From assembly GCA_964640525.1 (NCBI GenBank), contig CAZXGS010000007.1, positions 1 through 64,000 of the forward strand: DNA of 64,000 nucleotides, given 5' to 3'. Positions 18,012 through 27,209 of this stretch are shown in pieces; position 1 is the stretch's first letter; each line of letters starts with the position of its first letter. Origin of the DNA: SZAS-103 sp964640525 (GTDB lineage: Bacteria > Pseudomonadota > Gammaproteobacteria > Xanthomonadales > Xanthomonadaceae). The notes beneath the pieces were generated by a model. That model searched no databases. It had not been told where the DNA came from and saw only the letters and a program-made list of their open reading frames with translations. The translations under genes and the position numbers were made by a program.

Positions 18012-19823
18012 TCAGCGTTGCTGCGCGAGGATCCAGCGGTCGATCTTGGCCTGCAGCACGGCCAGCGGCAGCGCGCCGTCGTCCAGCACCTGGGTGTGGA
18101 AGGCGCGCACGTCGAACTTCGGACCCAGCGCCTTCTCGGCCTTGGCGCGCAGCGCGCTGATCGCCATCTGGCCGGTCTTGTAGGCCAGCGCCTGCGCCGG
18201 CATGGCGATGTAGCGTTCGACTTCGGCGGTCACGTCCACCGGACTCATGGCCGAGTTGTCGAGCATGTAGTCGATCGCCTGCTTACGGGTCCAGCCCAGC
18301 GCGTGGATGCCGGTGTCCACCACCAGCCGCATGGCGCGGAACTGCTCGTTCTGCAACTGCCCGAATTTCTGGTACGGGTCGGTGTACATGCCCAGCTCGT
18401 AGCCGATCGTCTCGCAGTACAGCGCGTACCCTTCCGCGTAGGCGTTGTAGCCGCCGACGCGGCGGAACATCGGCAGCCCGGTTTGCTCCTGCTGGATGGA
18501 GATCTGGAAGTGGTGACCGGGGATCGCCTCGTGCAGGAACAGGTCTTCCATCGTCCAGGTCTTGCGCGAGGGCAGGTCATAGGTGTTGACGTAGAAGATG
18601 CCGGGGCGCTTGCCGTCCAGGCTGGCCGGCATGTATTCGCCACCGGCGGCGGACTTGGCGCGATAGGCCTCGACCGGGCGGATCTCGAACTTCGCCTTGG
18701 GCAGCAGCGAGAAATCGCGCGGCACGCCCTGCATCACCTTGGCGTACACGCTGTTGTAACCGTCCAGCAGGGCCTTCTCGGACTTGAAGGTGAAGCGCGG
18801 GTCGGTCTGCAGGTAATGGAAGAAGGCGTGCAGATCGCCCTTGAAGCCGACCTGGACGCGCAGGGCGTCCATCTCCTGCTTGATCCTTGCCACTTCGGCC
18901 AGGCCGATGGCGTGGATCTGCTCGGGAGTCTCCTCGGTGGTGGTCTGCATGCGCACGTCGTAGGCGTACCACGCCTTGCCGTCGGGCAGGGCATCCATGC
19001 CGACCGTGCTGCGGGTGTGCTGCATGTAGTCGTTGGCGATGTAGTCGCGCAGATGGCGGTAGGAGGGCATCAGCTCGTCGGCGATCAGGTGCCGGTAGGC
19101 TGCAGTCAGCCGCGCCTTGTCGGCAGCGGAAAAGTCCTTGGGCATGTTCTTGATCGGGTTCCAGAACAGGCTGTCCTCGGGCTTGTCGGTGATGACCGAA
19201 TCCAGTTGCGGCACCACCTTCACCATCAGTACCTTCGGCTGCACGATCCCTTCGGCCACGCCTTCCTTCATGTTGGCGATGGCGGTGTCGTAGATCGCCG
19301 GGATCTTGCCTGCGCGGGCCAGCCAGTTGTCGTAGTCCTTCACCGTGGCGAAGGGTTGCGCACCGGTGCCGGTTCCGAACTGCACCGCCAACAATGCGAT
19401 GTTGTTGAACTGGTCGATCGGCAGGAGTTCGCCGTGGAAGCGTTCGCCATCCACCGCGTCCTGCTGCTGCTTGACGAAGATCTGGTAGGACAGCAGCGCT
19501 TGCCCGCTCAGGCCGTCCGAGCCGATCGCCCTGGCCTTGGCCAGCCATTCCTCGTTGAAGCGGTTGGTCTCGTCGATGTAGGCCTTCGACAGGAAGTTGG
19601 GCAACTGGTCGTTGTAGCGCGGATCGCCGACGAAGGTCGCCTGGATCGGGTTGAGCTTGAGCGAGGCTTCCCAGAAATCGGCGTAGAGCTTGTCCAGTTG
19701 GGCGGCCTTGGTGGACGCCGTGGTGCCGGTGGCTGGCGTGTTCATGGTGGCGTCCTGGGCGAAGGCGGGCATGCAGGCCAGCAGGCTGGCGGCAAGCGCA
19801 AGCGCAAGTGTGGAGCGGCGCAT
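18012..19823 (-). CDS. periplasmic DUF885 family protein, putative zinc peptidase
   Basis: A protein of 603 aa of the DUF885 family, whose members look like zinc-dependent carboxypeptidases related to the M32/M3 fold. The start at 19823 gives a good signal peptide (MRRSTLALALAASLLACMPAFAQ); longer upstream starts would bury it. The key motif HEAIPGHHFQ (HExxH plus extra H) lies near residue 435, followed by GYNAYAEGYALYCE, which supplies a probable third ligand. A periplasmic peptidase role is inferred from the motif. It lies 135 bases downstream of the DUF502 gene on the same strand and may be the last gene of the kinase operon or a separate unit. Confidence 0.85.
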   Translation of the reverse strand: MRRSTLALALAASLLACMPAFAQDATMNTPATGTTASTKAAQLDKLYADFWEASLKLNPIQATFVGDPRYNDQLPNFLSKAYIDETNRFNEEWLAKARAIGSDGLSGQALLSYQIFVKQQQDAVDGERFHGELLPIDQFNNIALLAVQFGTGTGAQPFATVKDYDNWLARAGKIPAIYDTAIANMKEGVAEGIVQPKVLMVKVVPQLDSVITDKPEDSLFWNPIKNMPKDFSAADKARLTAAYRHLIADELMPSYRHLRDYIANDYMQHTRSTVGMDALPDGKAWYAYDVRMQTTTEETPEQIHAIGLAEVARIKQEMDALRVQVGFKGDLHAFFHYLQTDPRFTFKSEKALLDGYNSVYAKVMQGVPRDFSLLPKAKFEIRPVEAYRAKSAAGGEYMPASLDGKRPGIFYVNTYDLPSRKTWTMEDLFLHEAIPGHHFQISIQQEQTGLPMFRRVGGYNAYAEGYALYCETIGYELGMYTDPYQKFGQLQNEQFRAMRLVVDTGIHALGWTRKQAIDYMLDNSAMSPVDVTAEVERYIAMPAQALAYKTGQMAISALRAKAEKALGPKFDVRAFHTQVLDDGALPLAVLQAKIDRWILAQQR

Positions 19824-19958
19824 CGGAAAATCTCCCCGGGTTCGTGGATCGTGGAGCATGGTGACCACCGGAGCGCCTTCGCGCACGGGCCGAAGGTCAT
19901 GGCGGCAGGCGGGTCGTCGATCGCCTCGCGTCCCGCGTTCCAACCCTGCGGCGGTGCG

Positions 19959-20705
19959 TCAGTCGCCGCGGGTGGCGGCGGGTTGATTGCGGTCGATGCC
20001 GCCGGCCGACGTGCGTGCGGTCGCGCACGGCATCGAGGGGGGCGTCACCGCGCCACCGGAGATGATGAAGGTCATCGCCTGGTCCACCGTCCAGTCGGTG
20101 GCGACGAGGTCTTCCACCGGCACCACCAGCAGGTAGCCGCCGGTCGGGTTGGGCGTGGTCGGCACAAACACCGAGGCGAGCTGGCGGCTGGTGGTGTCCT
20201 CGCGCAGGGTGCGGGTGACGAAGCCCACCGTCTTCACGCCGGGGTGCGGAAACTCGACCAGCACCACGCGCTGGCCGCCGCCGGAGGGTGAGGACATGAG
20301 GTCCAGCAGTTGCCGCGAACTGCCGTAAACGGTCTTGGCCAGCGGAACGCGCTGGATCGCTGCCTCGAACCACGCCAGCAGGCGTTGCCCGGCAACCCGG
20401 CTGGTCAGCAGGCCGACTGCGAGGATCAGCACGACGGTCGCGACCACGCCCACGCCAGTCAATGCCCAGCCATCGGCCAGCCATTGCAGATGCGGCGAGG
20501 TCCCCGCCAAGCCGGTCAACAGCGGCTCCACCCACGGCCGGCTGGAATCCGAGAGCATGCCGAACACGAACTTGAACACCACCCAGGTCAGCCACAGCGG
20601 CAGCAAGGTCAGCAGGCCGGTGACGAACAGGCCGCGCAGACGCGCCAGCGCCGGCGCCGGCGCCGGCGCCGGCAGGATGGGTTCGCCGTCGTTCGCTGCG
20701 GTCAT
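19959..20705 (-). CDS. DUF502 family inner-membrane protein
   Basis: A protein of 248 aa with two strong membrane segments (RGLFVTGLLTLLPLWLTWVVF and VGVVATVVLILAVGLL) and a soluble C-terminal part with the family pattern RVPLAKTVYGSSRQLLDLM, VLVEFPHPGVKTVGF and FVPTTPNPTGGYLLVVP. DUF502 proteins are widespread and of unknown function. The Ala-Pro run near the N-terminus (PAPAPAPA) is encoded by a GCCGGC microsatellite. The gene starts one base after the stop of the upstream kinase gene, so the two are almost certainly cotranscribed. Confidence 0.9.
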   Translation of the reverse strand: MTAANDGEPILPAPAPAPALARLRGLFVTGLLTLLPLWLTWVVFKFVFGMLSDSSRPWVEPLLTGLAGTSPHLQWLADGWALTGVGVVATVVLILAVGLLTSRVAGQRLLAWFEAAIQRVPLAKTVYGSSRQLLDLMSSPSGGGQRVVLVEFPHPGVKTVGFVTRTLREDTTSRQLASVFVPTTPNPTGGYLLVVPVEDLVATDWTVDQAMTFIISGGAVTPPSMPCATARTSAGGIDRNQPAATRGD

Positions 20706-20706
20706 G

Positions 20707-22821
20707 TCAGCGGCGGTTTTCGAGCACGCGCACGACGCGGAAGCCGACGTCGTCGTAGCCCTGCGCGTTGCCGTGCACGCCGCCACTGCTCCCGGCGACG
20801 CCACGATCGAGCAGCCATTCCGGGTGACTGCCGGCGATCCCGCTCGCGGCCCTGGCGGCCTGCCAGTCGGCGGCGCTGGGAAGGCGATAATGCTGGCCGG
20901 ACTTCGCGCCAAGCCACACCGCGTAGGCGGTGGCGTCATTCCAGCTCACGCACACCACGGTCTGGTCGCTGGCCACCGCGTACCCCGGGTCGCTCCAGGT
21001 CTTGCGGCCACCGGGGGGCACGGGGTGCGAGCCGCTGCACGGGGAGGCAGGACGACGGGTGGCGTTGACGAAGTCGGCGTACTCGTGACGGGTGACCGCA
21101 CTTTTCGAGATCGCCGCCGGAGGCGCCTTCTTGCCTGCGGGCGGCAGCGCGAACCAATTCGGGCCCAAGGCGGCCAGTGCCGCGCCAGCGGTGGTGTCGG
21201 TGGTGGGCGTCCGCCGCGCGTTCGCCAGTGCCTGCCGGAACTCCTCGGACAGATCGATCTGCCGGGCCAGCGATTCGGTGCGCTTGAGCGCCTTGGCGTC
21301 GTTGATCGAGGACTCGGCCTGCACGCGCCGCTCGATCGCGCTGGCCAACGTGGCGCGCACCACGCGCGCCACCGGTGCGTCACGACCGACGGTGGCGTCG
21401 GCCAGTTGCAGCCATGCCATCCGGTCGTCGAGTACCCGTGGGTCGTGGTGCTCGACGATCGACTGCGCCTGCCGGTCGGCCAGCGCTCGCAGCGTGTCGT
21501 CAGCCAGCTTGCGGGTGGCCTCGGTGTCAGGCGAGAGGTTCCACGCCATGCGTGCGAGCTCGACGGCGCTGGAATCGGCGGGCGAGGTCAGGTTGCCGTG
21601 ATCGATGGCATCGCGCGCAGCGGCGAGGATGGTTGCATCCGGGGTGGCCGAAGGATCGCCGGAACTTGCCGCCGCCGAGGCCTGTGCAGGGCTGGCGAGC
21701 GCCGCCGCTGGCGTGGCGCGATCCCGGGTCGAACTGGCCGTGCCGGGTCGGGTCAGGGTGACGAAGTGGTCGCTGGATGACCCTGCTGCGCGTTCCACCG
21801 CAGGGGTGCCGTCCGGCGTTCCGGGCAGGTAGCTGCGCAGTGCGAAGGCGCCCACGGCAAGCACCGCCACGCCTGCAACGATGGCCGCTGGCCGCTGCCA
21901 ACGGCCTCCGCCGGCGTCGTCGTGACCACGCCACAGCCTGCCCAAAAAGCGCCGATGCGTGCGCCGTTCGATGCGCGAGGTCGCCTCCAGCATCTGTCGT
22001 GCATCGCGGTAGCGCTGGTCGGCCGACTTGGCCATCGCCTTGTCGATGAAGAACTGCCAGTGGCGCTTGGCGGTGGGCAGGCGCGGGATGGGGTTCTGCG
22101 CATGCATCAACGCCAGCCCGAGTGCATCGGGCGACTGGTAGGGCAGTTTCCCGGTCAGCAGCTCGTAGGTCAGCACGCCGACGCTGTACAGGTCGGCACG
22201 ACCATCCACGGCATCCCCGCGTGCCTGTTCGGGCGCCATGTAGCCCGAACTGCCCACCGCCACCCCGGCGGTGGTGATGCGGCTGGTGTCGCGCTTGCTC
22301 AGGGCGATGCCGAAGTCGGTCAGCAGCGGGCGATCGGCGATGTCGTACAGCACGTTCGCCGCCTTCACGTCGCGATGCACGATGCCGCGCTGGTGGGCGT
22401 ACTCGAGCGCGGACAACAAGGCGCGCAACACCTTCACGATGGCGACCTCGTCGTTGCGCAGGTCGCGCTGTGACAGATCGCCGTTGGCCAGGTACGGCAT
22501 GATGTAGTACATGCGCCCGTCGGCGGTGCGCCCGACCTCGTAGATCGCCACGATGCAGGGGTGGCTGATCCGGGCGATGGTCCGCGCCTCGTTTTCGAAG
22601 CGCTGCTTGCTGACCTCGTCCTGCAGGCCTTCGCGCTCCATCACCTTGATCGCGACGGGTCGATCCAGGGATTCCTGGGTGGCCAGGTACACCGCGGCCA
22701 TGCCGCCTTCGCCGAGCCGCTTGCTGATCCGGTAACCGGGAATCTGCGGCCACCCGGCCACAGCCTGCGGCGGCCCGGCCTGGCCTTGGGCTTGCGCGGG
22801 CGGACTGGCGGGGCGGGGCAT
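20707..22821 (-). CDS. Ser/Thr protein kinase with degenerate formylglycine-enzyme-like C-terminal domain
   Basis: A protein of 704 aa. The N-terminal Hanks-type kinase is complete: glycine loop GEGGMAAVY, VAIKVME lysine, HRDVKAANVL catalytic loop, DFG, and GYMAPEQ. A transmembrane helix follows (AAIVAGVAVLAVGAFALRSYL), then a periplasmic Ala/Ser-rich linker and helical region. The C-terminus resembles the FGE/SUMF1 (EgtB/PvdO) fold: SKSAVTRHEYADFVNATRR, VVCVSWNDATAYAVWL, YRLPSAADWQAAR and a final DDVGFRVVRVL. The RGGSW-like segment that precedes the GFR motif in active members is missing, so this domain is probably a binding module. Start at 22821 (MPRPASPP). It has the same architecture as the neighbouring gene and is 1 bp from the DUF502 gene. 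Confidence 0.9.
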   Translation of the reverse strand: MPRPASPPAQAQGQAGPPQAVAGWPQIPGYRISKRLGEGGMAAVYLATQESLDRPVAIKVMEREGLQDEVSKQRFENEARTIARISHPCIVAIYEVGRTADGRMYYIMPYLANGDLSQRDLRNDEVAIVKVLRALLSALEYAHQRGIVHRDVKAANVLYDIADRPLLTDFGIALSKRDTSRITTAGVAVGSSGYMAPEQARGDAVDGRADLYSVGVLTYELLTGKLPYQSPDALGLALMHAQNPIPRLPTAKRHWQFFIDKAMAKSADQRYRDARQMLEATSRIERRTHRRFLGRLWRGHDDAGGGRWQRPAAIVAGVAVLAVGAFALRSYLPGTPDGTPAVERAAGSSSDHFVTLTRPGTASSTRDRATPAAALASPAQASAAASSGDPSATPDATILAAARDAIDHGNLTSPADSSAVELARMAWNLSPDTEATRKLADDTLRALADRQAQSIVEHHDPRVLDDRMAWLQLADATVGRDAPVARVVRATLASAIERRVQAESSINDAKALKRTESLARQIDLSEEFRQALANARRTPTTDTTAGAALAALGPNWFALPPAGKKAPPAAISKSAVTRHEYADFVNATRRPASPCSGSHPVPPGGRKTWSDPGYAVASDQTVVCVSWNDATAYAVWLGAKSGQHYRLPSAADWQAARAASGIAGSHPEWLLDRGVAGSSGGVHGNAQGYDDVGFRVVRVLENRR

Positions 22822-22897
22822 GGGCAACGGTGGCCTGCGCGAGGCAATGCTTGCAGCATACGGCAGGCCGCCGCGGGCCGAAAGCCGTCGTGTCTGC

Positions 22898-24907
22898 TCA
22901 GCGATCTGCTGGCGCGGCCGTTTCGAGGATCTCCACCACGCGGAATCCGACGTCGTCATAGCCGACCTGGCCGGGCCGGCCGGCAGGCGCGGCGTCCTTG
23001 CCCAGATGGCTCCACGAGCGTCCGCCGACGCGGTGTCTGGAACATCCCATCTGGCCGCAGTCGGCCAGCCATTGGCCGACATTGCCGTCCAGCCCAAAAA
23101 GGCCCAGCGCATTGGGCGCCCCGGAGCGGACAGACGCCGTGCCGGCGATGGCGTTGGTGGTGCTGGCCCCGGCTACCACCGCCATTTCCCATTCGGCGGC
23201 CGAGGGCAGGCGGAAGCGGTGTCCATCACGTGTTCCAAGCCATTGCGCGTAGGCGTTGGCGTCCTGCCAGTTCACGCACACCACGGGATGGTCTGCCTGC
23301 TGCGCGAAACCCGGATCGCGCCAGCCATCGGCTTGCGGCAGCTCCGCGGCGGGCGGCGGGTTGCGGTCGGCCACGCGCCTGCCGAAGCGGCCGCGGAACG
23401 GGTGCGGGCCGCGCTCGAATGCCCCGCGTTGCTCGGCCTGGCGCACCTCGGCGCGTTCGCGCGCGAATCCGGAACGGATGCAGGACGCGGGCATGCGGTG
23501 GGTCGCCGCGACAAAGCTGGCGTACTGCTGGCGCGTGACCGCGGTGGTGGCGATCGCGGCTGCCGGCCAGATGCCGATGCGATCGTGCAGCTTCACGAAC
23601 CCTGGCGCGCTCGTCGTTGCCGCAGGCGCCGTCGCGTGGCTTGGCGTCGCTGTCGGCGATTGTGTCGGTGCCGCGGTGGCGACGGCTGTCGGGGCGCGCG
23701 CGAGCGGGACAGGGGCGGTTGCCGGTGCTTCAGCACGGTTCGTCGTTGCGGTGGGCGCCGGTACCGAGGCGGGTGGCATCGGTGCCGAGGCTGCGGGCGC
23801 CGCGGTTGCGGGCGCTGGCAGCGCCTGACTCGCCGCAGCGGGCTGGGTGGTGGATGCGGCCGCCGTCACCGCCTGCGGTGGCGTGACCTGCGCGAGGCGA
23901 TACCACGCAAACAGGCTGCCGCCGACGATTCCGGTCGCGACGATGCCGAGCGCCGCGCGCCGCCAGCCGTTGCCGGCGCTCGGCGCGGCCACGCGACCGG
24001 GCTCGCGGCGGGAGATGCGGCTGTCGCGGCGCGAAACCGCGTCCAGCGCGACGCGCATTTCCTCGGCGTTGGCGAAGCGTTGTGCCGGATCCTTGGCCAT
24101 TGCACGGTCGACGAACGCTTGCCAGTGCTTCTTCGCCGGCGGCAATCGCGGGATTTCCTTTTGCGCGTGCATCAACGCCAGCGCGAAAGCATCGGTGGAG
24201 TGGAACGGCAACTGCCCGGTGAGCAATTCGTAGGCCAGGACGCCGACGCTGTACAGGTCGGCACGACCGTCCACCACGTCGCCGCGCGCTTGCTCGGGCG
24301 CCATGTAGCCCGCGCTGCCGACCGCGAAGCCGGCGGTGGTGATGCGCACGTCGTCGTGGCGCGACTTGGCGATGCCGAAATCGGCCAGCAGCGGGCGATC
24401 GTCGCCGTCGAACAGCACGTTCTCCTGCTTGACGTCGCGATGCACGATTCCGCGCGCGTGCGCATAACCGAGCGCGTCGAGCAGGCTGCGCAGCACCGCC
24501 ACGATGCGTGCGTCGTCGTGCTGCAGGTCGTGCTGGGCCAAGTCGCCGTTGGGCAGGTAGGGCATCGAGAAGAACAAGCGCCCATCGCCGGTGCGGCCGA
24601 TGTCGTGGATCGCCACGATGTGCGGATGGCTGAGCTTGGCGATGGTGCGCGCCTCGTACTCGAAGCGCTGCATGCTGGTCTCGTCGGCCAGCGCGCCGTG
24701 CTCCATCACCTTGACGCTGACCGTGCGATCCAGCGCGAGTTGCACCGCCTCGTACACCGTGGCCATGCCGCCCCGGCCGAGCTTGCGGACGACGCGGTAG
24801 CCGGGAATGTCCGGGAGCGCCTGCGCGTCCCCGGTGGTGAACACGCTGGTGGCGTGCGGATCGGATGGATTGGACGGCGATGACATGCGGGCAAGCGACG
24901 CGTTCAT
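22898..24907 (-). CDS. Ser/Thr protein kinase with formylglycine-enzyme-like C-terminal domain
   Basis: A protein of 669 aa, paralogous to the next gene downstream. Kinase motifs: GRGGMATVYEA, VSVKVMEHG, HRDVKQENVLF, DFGIAKS, GYMAPEQARGD. One transmembrane helix (AALGIVATGIVGGSLFAWYRL) leads to a long Ala/Pro/Thr-rich periplasmic stalk. The C-terminal FGE/SUMF1-like domain is fuller than in the paralogue: ATTAVTRQQYASFVAATHR, VVCVNWQDANAYAQWLG, FRLPSAAEWEMAV, NALGLFGLDGNVGQWLADC, RVGGRSWSH and VGYDDVGFRVVEIL. The start at 24907 has GGAGG about 10 bases upstream. The layout suggests a receptor kinase with an outside ligand-binding or modifying domain. It is first of a run of three close genes on the minus strand. 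Confidence 0.9.
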   Translation of the reverse strand: MNASLARMSSPSNPSDPHATSVFTTGDAQALPDIPGYRVVRKLGRGGMATVYEAVQLALDRTVSVKVMEHGALADETSMQRFEYEARTIAKLSHPHIVAIHDIGRTGDGRLFFSMPYLPNGDLAQHDLQHDDARIVAVLRSLLDALGYAHARGIVHRDVKQENVLFDGDDRPLLADFGIAKSRHDDVRITTAGFAVGSAGYMAPEQARGDVVDGRADLYSVGVLAYELLTGQLPFHSTDAFALALMHAQKEIPRLPPAKKHWQAFVDRAMAKDPAQRFANAEEMRVALDAVSRRDSRISRREPGRVAAPSAGNGWRRAALGIVATGIVGGSLFAWYRLAQVTPPQAVTAAASTTQPAAASQALPAPATAAPAASAPMPPASVPAPTATTNRAEAPATAPVPLARAPTAVATAAPTQSPTATPSHATAPAATTSAPGFVKLHDRIGIWPAAAIATTAVTRQQYASFVAATHRMPASCIRSGFARERAEVRQAEQRGAFERGPHPFRGRFGRRVADRNPPPAAELPQADGWRDPGFAQQADHPVVCVNWQDANAYAQWLGTRDGHRFRLPSAAEWEMAVVAGASTTNAIAGTASVRSGAPNALGLFGLDGNVGQWLADCGQMGCSRHRVGGRSWSHLGKDAAPAGRPGQVGYDDVGFRVVEILETAAPADR

Positions 24908-25203
24908 GGCCAAGATGCCTCCCCAGCATAAGGCAGCCGCGCCGGTTGCGGACAGCGCCGGCGTGGGCGTGCGAACGGTCGGACGGCGGTGAGGGTTGAC
25001 CGGCGGCGGAGATGTCGCGGGGTTTTCGTTCAGGTTCGCGCGGGCGTCGGAACGCCAACCCTCCGCCGCGCGCCCGCGTCCCGCGGCGAGGTTGCCGTGG
25101 TCGGACGATGCATGCCGCATCGGGATCCACCGCCGGGAACGACGATCCCGAAGGATCCATCGCGCAGCGGTGCACGTTCATCCGCCGGGCGGCCCGGCAG
25201 CAC

Positions 25204-26637
25204 TCAGGATCCGAAGAACTGCCGCATCCAGACCGCATCGATCAACAGCAACGGCACGGCATATGCCAGCAGCGCCGGCAGTCTTCGCGACCACGCCGTG
25301 CGTGCGAGCAGCTTCCAGCCCAGCCACGCGGAGAAGGCGGTGCCGAGCGCCAGCAGGACGACGCGCGCGGCCGGCACCCAGGTGAAGCTGATGCGTTCCC
25401 CGGCGAGGTTGGACAGGGTCAGCATCGACAGGCCGAGGAAGATGCCCATTCCCGCCAATGGCACCAGCGCCAGCGACAGCCGCTGCCACGACAGCTCGCG
25501 GTCGCCGGCCAGACGCGCCGCGCCCCACACCGGCGCCAGCACCGCCGCGCCCAACAGGCCGCCGCCGACGACGATCCAGCCCAGGATGCACAGCCCGTCG
25601 AGCCAGGTGAACACGTCGTTGGCTGCCGGATAGTGGGTCAGCAGCCACCATGGCGCGTTGTCCTGCAGCAACGCATACGCGTTGTGGTCGATCAGCCAGT
25701 TCGCCGCCGCCATCTTCACCTGCACGAACAGCGCGCTGGACGACCACAGGAAGGCCGCGGTGGCGATGCCGAGCATGCCAATGGTCAGGGTGAGTGCCTG
25801 CTCGGTGCTGACGTCGCGATTGCGGGTGGCCAGGATCTCCCGCGCCGGCGAGCGCGCCGCCAGTTGCACCGCGCCGCGATGGCCGCTGCAGCGTCCGCAG
25901 GCATGGCAGGCCGAGGCACTTTTCATGTGCTGGATGTCGATCAGCGGAGCGCAATCGACCATGCGCTGGCGTGGTGCGTTTTTCCATGCTTCTTCATTGA
26001 CGCGAAAATGCACCGGTGCGACTTTCGCCAGCAGCGCGAACACGCCGTTGGCCGGGCACAGGTAGCGGCACCACACGCGCGAGCCGCGGCCATACACCAG
26101 CCCGACCGCGATCGCCGCAAGCGAGGAGCCGCCAAGCACCAGCAGTGCCGCCTGCGGGTAGGCATACACGCTGACCAGTTGCCCGTACACGGTGGTGCAC
26201 ACGAAGGCGACGAACGGCCAGCCACCCCAGCGGATCCAGCGCGGGATCTTGCGCCCCAGCCCATGCTTGCTGGCGAACTCGGTCATCGCGCCTTCCGGGC
26301 AGAACACCCCGCACCAGACGCGGCCGACCAGCATCATGCTCAGCATCACGAACGGCCACCAGATGCCCCAGAACAGCATCTGCGCGAACAGGCGCAGGTT
26401 GTCGTAGATGTGCGCGCCCTCGGGCGGGATCGGCATCAGCGCCGGCACGATCAGCAGCACCAGGTAGAACAGCACCACCGTCCACTGGATGGCCAGGATG
26501 ACCCGCCGATGGCGCTGCATGGCATCGCCCAGGCGGGCCAGCCAGCCTGCGCCGGGCGGGCGCGTGGCAATCGGCAGGGCAGCCGGAGGCGAGGCGCTTG
26601 GCATGCGCCTGCGCGGTTCGGCGGTGGTGGCATCCAT
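25204..26637 (-). CDS. ftrD: FtrD-like membrane-bound [4Fe-4S] polyferredoxin
   Basis: A protein of 477 aa of the NosR/RdxA-like membrane ferredoxin type. Several membrane helices surround cysteine motifs GRVWCGVFCPEGA and RVWCRYLCPANGV, and a third cluster CHACGRCSGHRGA. In that third cluster the expected fourth cysteine of CxxCxxCxxxC is an arginine, with an upstream VDCAPL cysteine as a possible substitute. In FtrABCD iron uptake, FtrD is thought to take electrons from the cytoplasm and recycle the periplasmic FtrB oxidase. It is 12 bases downstream of the cupredoxin gene, in the same operon. NosR-like or CcoG-like roles are alternatives, but the neighbours favour FtrD. Confidence 0.8.
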   Translation of the reverse strand: MDATTAEPRRRMPSASPPAALPIATRPPGAGWLARLGDAMQRHRRVILAIQWTVVLFYLVLLIVPALMPIPPEGAHIYDNLRLFAQMLFWGIWWPFVMLSMMLVGRVWCGVFCPEGAMTEFASKHGLGRKIPRWIRWGGWPFVAFVCTTVYGQLVSVYAYPQAALLVLGGSSLAAIAVGLVYGRGSRVWCRYLCPANGVFALLAKVAPVHFRVNEEAWKNAPRQRMVDCAPLIDIQHMKSASACHACGRCSGHRGAVQLAARSPAREILATRNRDVSTEQALTLTIGMLGIATAAFLWSSSALFVQVKMAAANWLIDHNAYALLQDNAPWWLLTHYPAANDVFTWLDGLCILGWIVVGGGLLGAAVLAPVWGAARLAGDRELSWQRLSLALVPLAGMGIFLGLSMLTLSNLAGERISFTWVPAARVVLLALGTAFSAWLGWKLLARTAWSRRLPALLAYAVPLLLIDAVWMRQFFGS

Positions 26638-26649
26638 GGCGCGCGTGGC

Positions 26650-26994
26650 CTATTTGGCGACGATCCGTCCCTGCGCCGTGGCCGGATGGAACTCGCCGAA
26701 AAACGTGTAGGTGCCGGGCTTGAGCGGCTGGAAGACCAGCGAGCTGGACGCCCCGGCGACCAGCACCTTCTCCTTGCGCAATTGCGTACTTTCGAACTCC
26801 TCCGGCCCCGGCCCCGCATTGTGGATCTGCAGGCGGAATTTCGTGTTCGCCGGCACCTGCAGCGTGGCCGGGATGAAGCGGCCATCGCGGATGGTCAACT
26901 GGAAGGTCGGCAAGTCGGCGGCGTGCACGGGCGCAGGCAGCGCGCCGGTCCATGCGACTGCGGCGGCCAGCAGCAGGTGTCTGGCAAGGGCCAT
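26650..26994 (-). CDS. ftrB: FtrB-like periplasmic cupredoxin
   Basis: A protein of 114 aa with a signal peptide (MALARHLLLAAAVAWTGALP, cleavage near HAADL) and a small cupredoxin-like domain (FQLTIRDGRFIPATLQVPAN, KFRLQIHNAGPGPEEFES, KPGTYTFFGEFHPATAQGRI). Such proteins oxidise or hand over iron in the FtrABCD system. The usual Cys-based type 1 copper site is not obvious; Met, His and Glu residues are the candidate ligands, as in FtrB/EfeO-type cupredoxins. It lies between the p19-like gene and ftrD. Confidence 0.8.
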   Translation of the reverse strand: MALARHLLLAAAVAWTGALPAPVHAADLPTFQLTIRDGRFIPATLQVPANTKFRLQIHNAGPGPEEFESTQLRKEKVLVAGASSSLVFQPLKPGTYTFFGEFHPATAQGRIVAK

Positions 26995-27209
26995 GGCTTC
27001 ACCTCGAAAGGTCAATTGGCCACGCAGGCCGGGGATGACGCGGGTGGCGGCGTTGCAGCCGCCGTCCGGGTGGGCGATGAACCGCAGGTTCGGCGCCAGC
27101 GCGAACGGCTCGAAGACACGCCGGCTGCACGATGCCGCGACGATGCGCGCGTTGCCGTTGACGCCGACTCCACGGCACCAGACGCGACCGCCCGCGGCAG
27201 GCGCATGGC
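26995..27209. other. 215-bp gap in the iron operon where a permease gene might be expected
   Basis: No FTR1/EfeU-type permease (REGLE motifs, about 270 aa) can be read here, and the gap is too short for one. The minus-strand frame stays open without a good start and gives arginine-rich sequence only. It may be the scar of a deletion, or simply a long spacer. Confidence 0.5.

Noticed and set aside
17472..20291. A 939-codon plus-strand frame spanning the terminator and the DUF885 gene
   Set aside because: It runs through a clear terminator and opposite an evident minus-strand gene; composition is that of a shadow frame.
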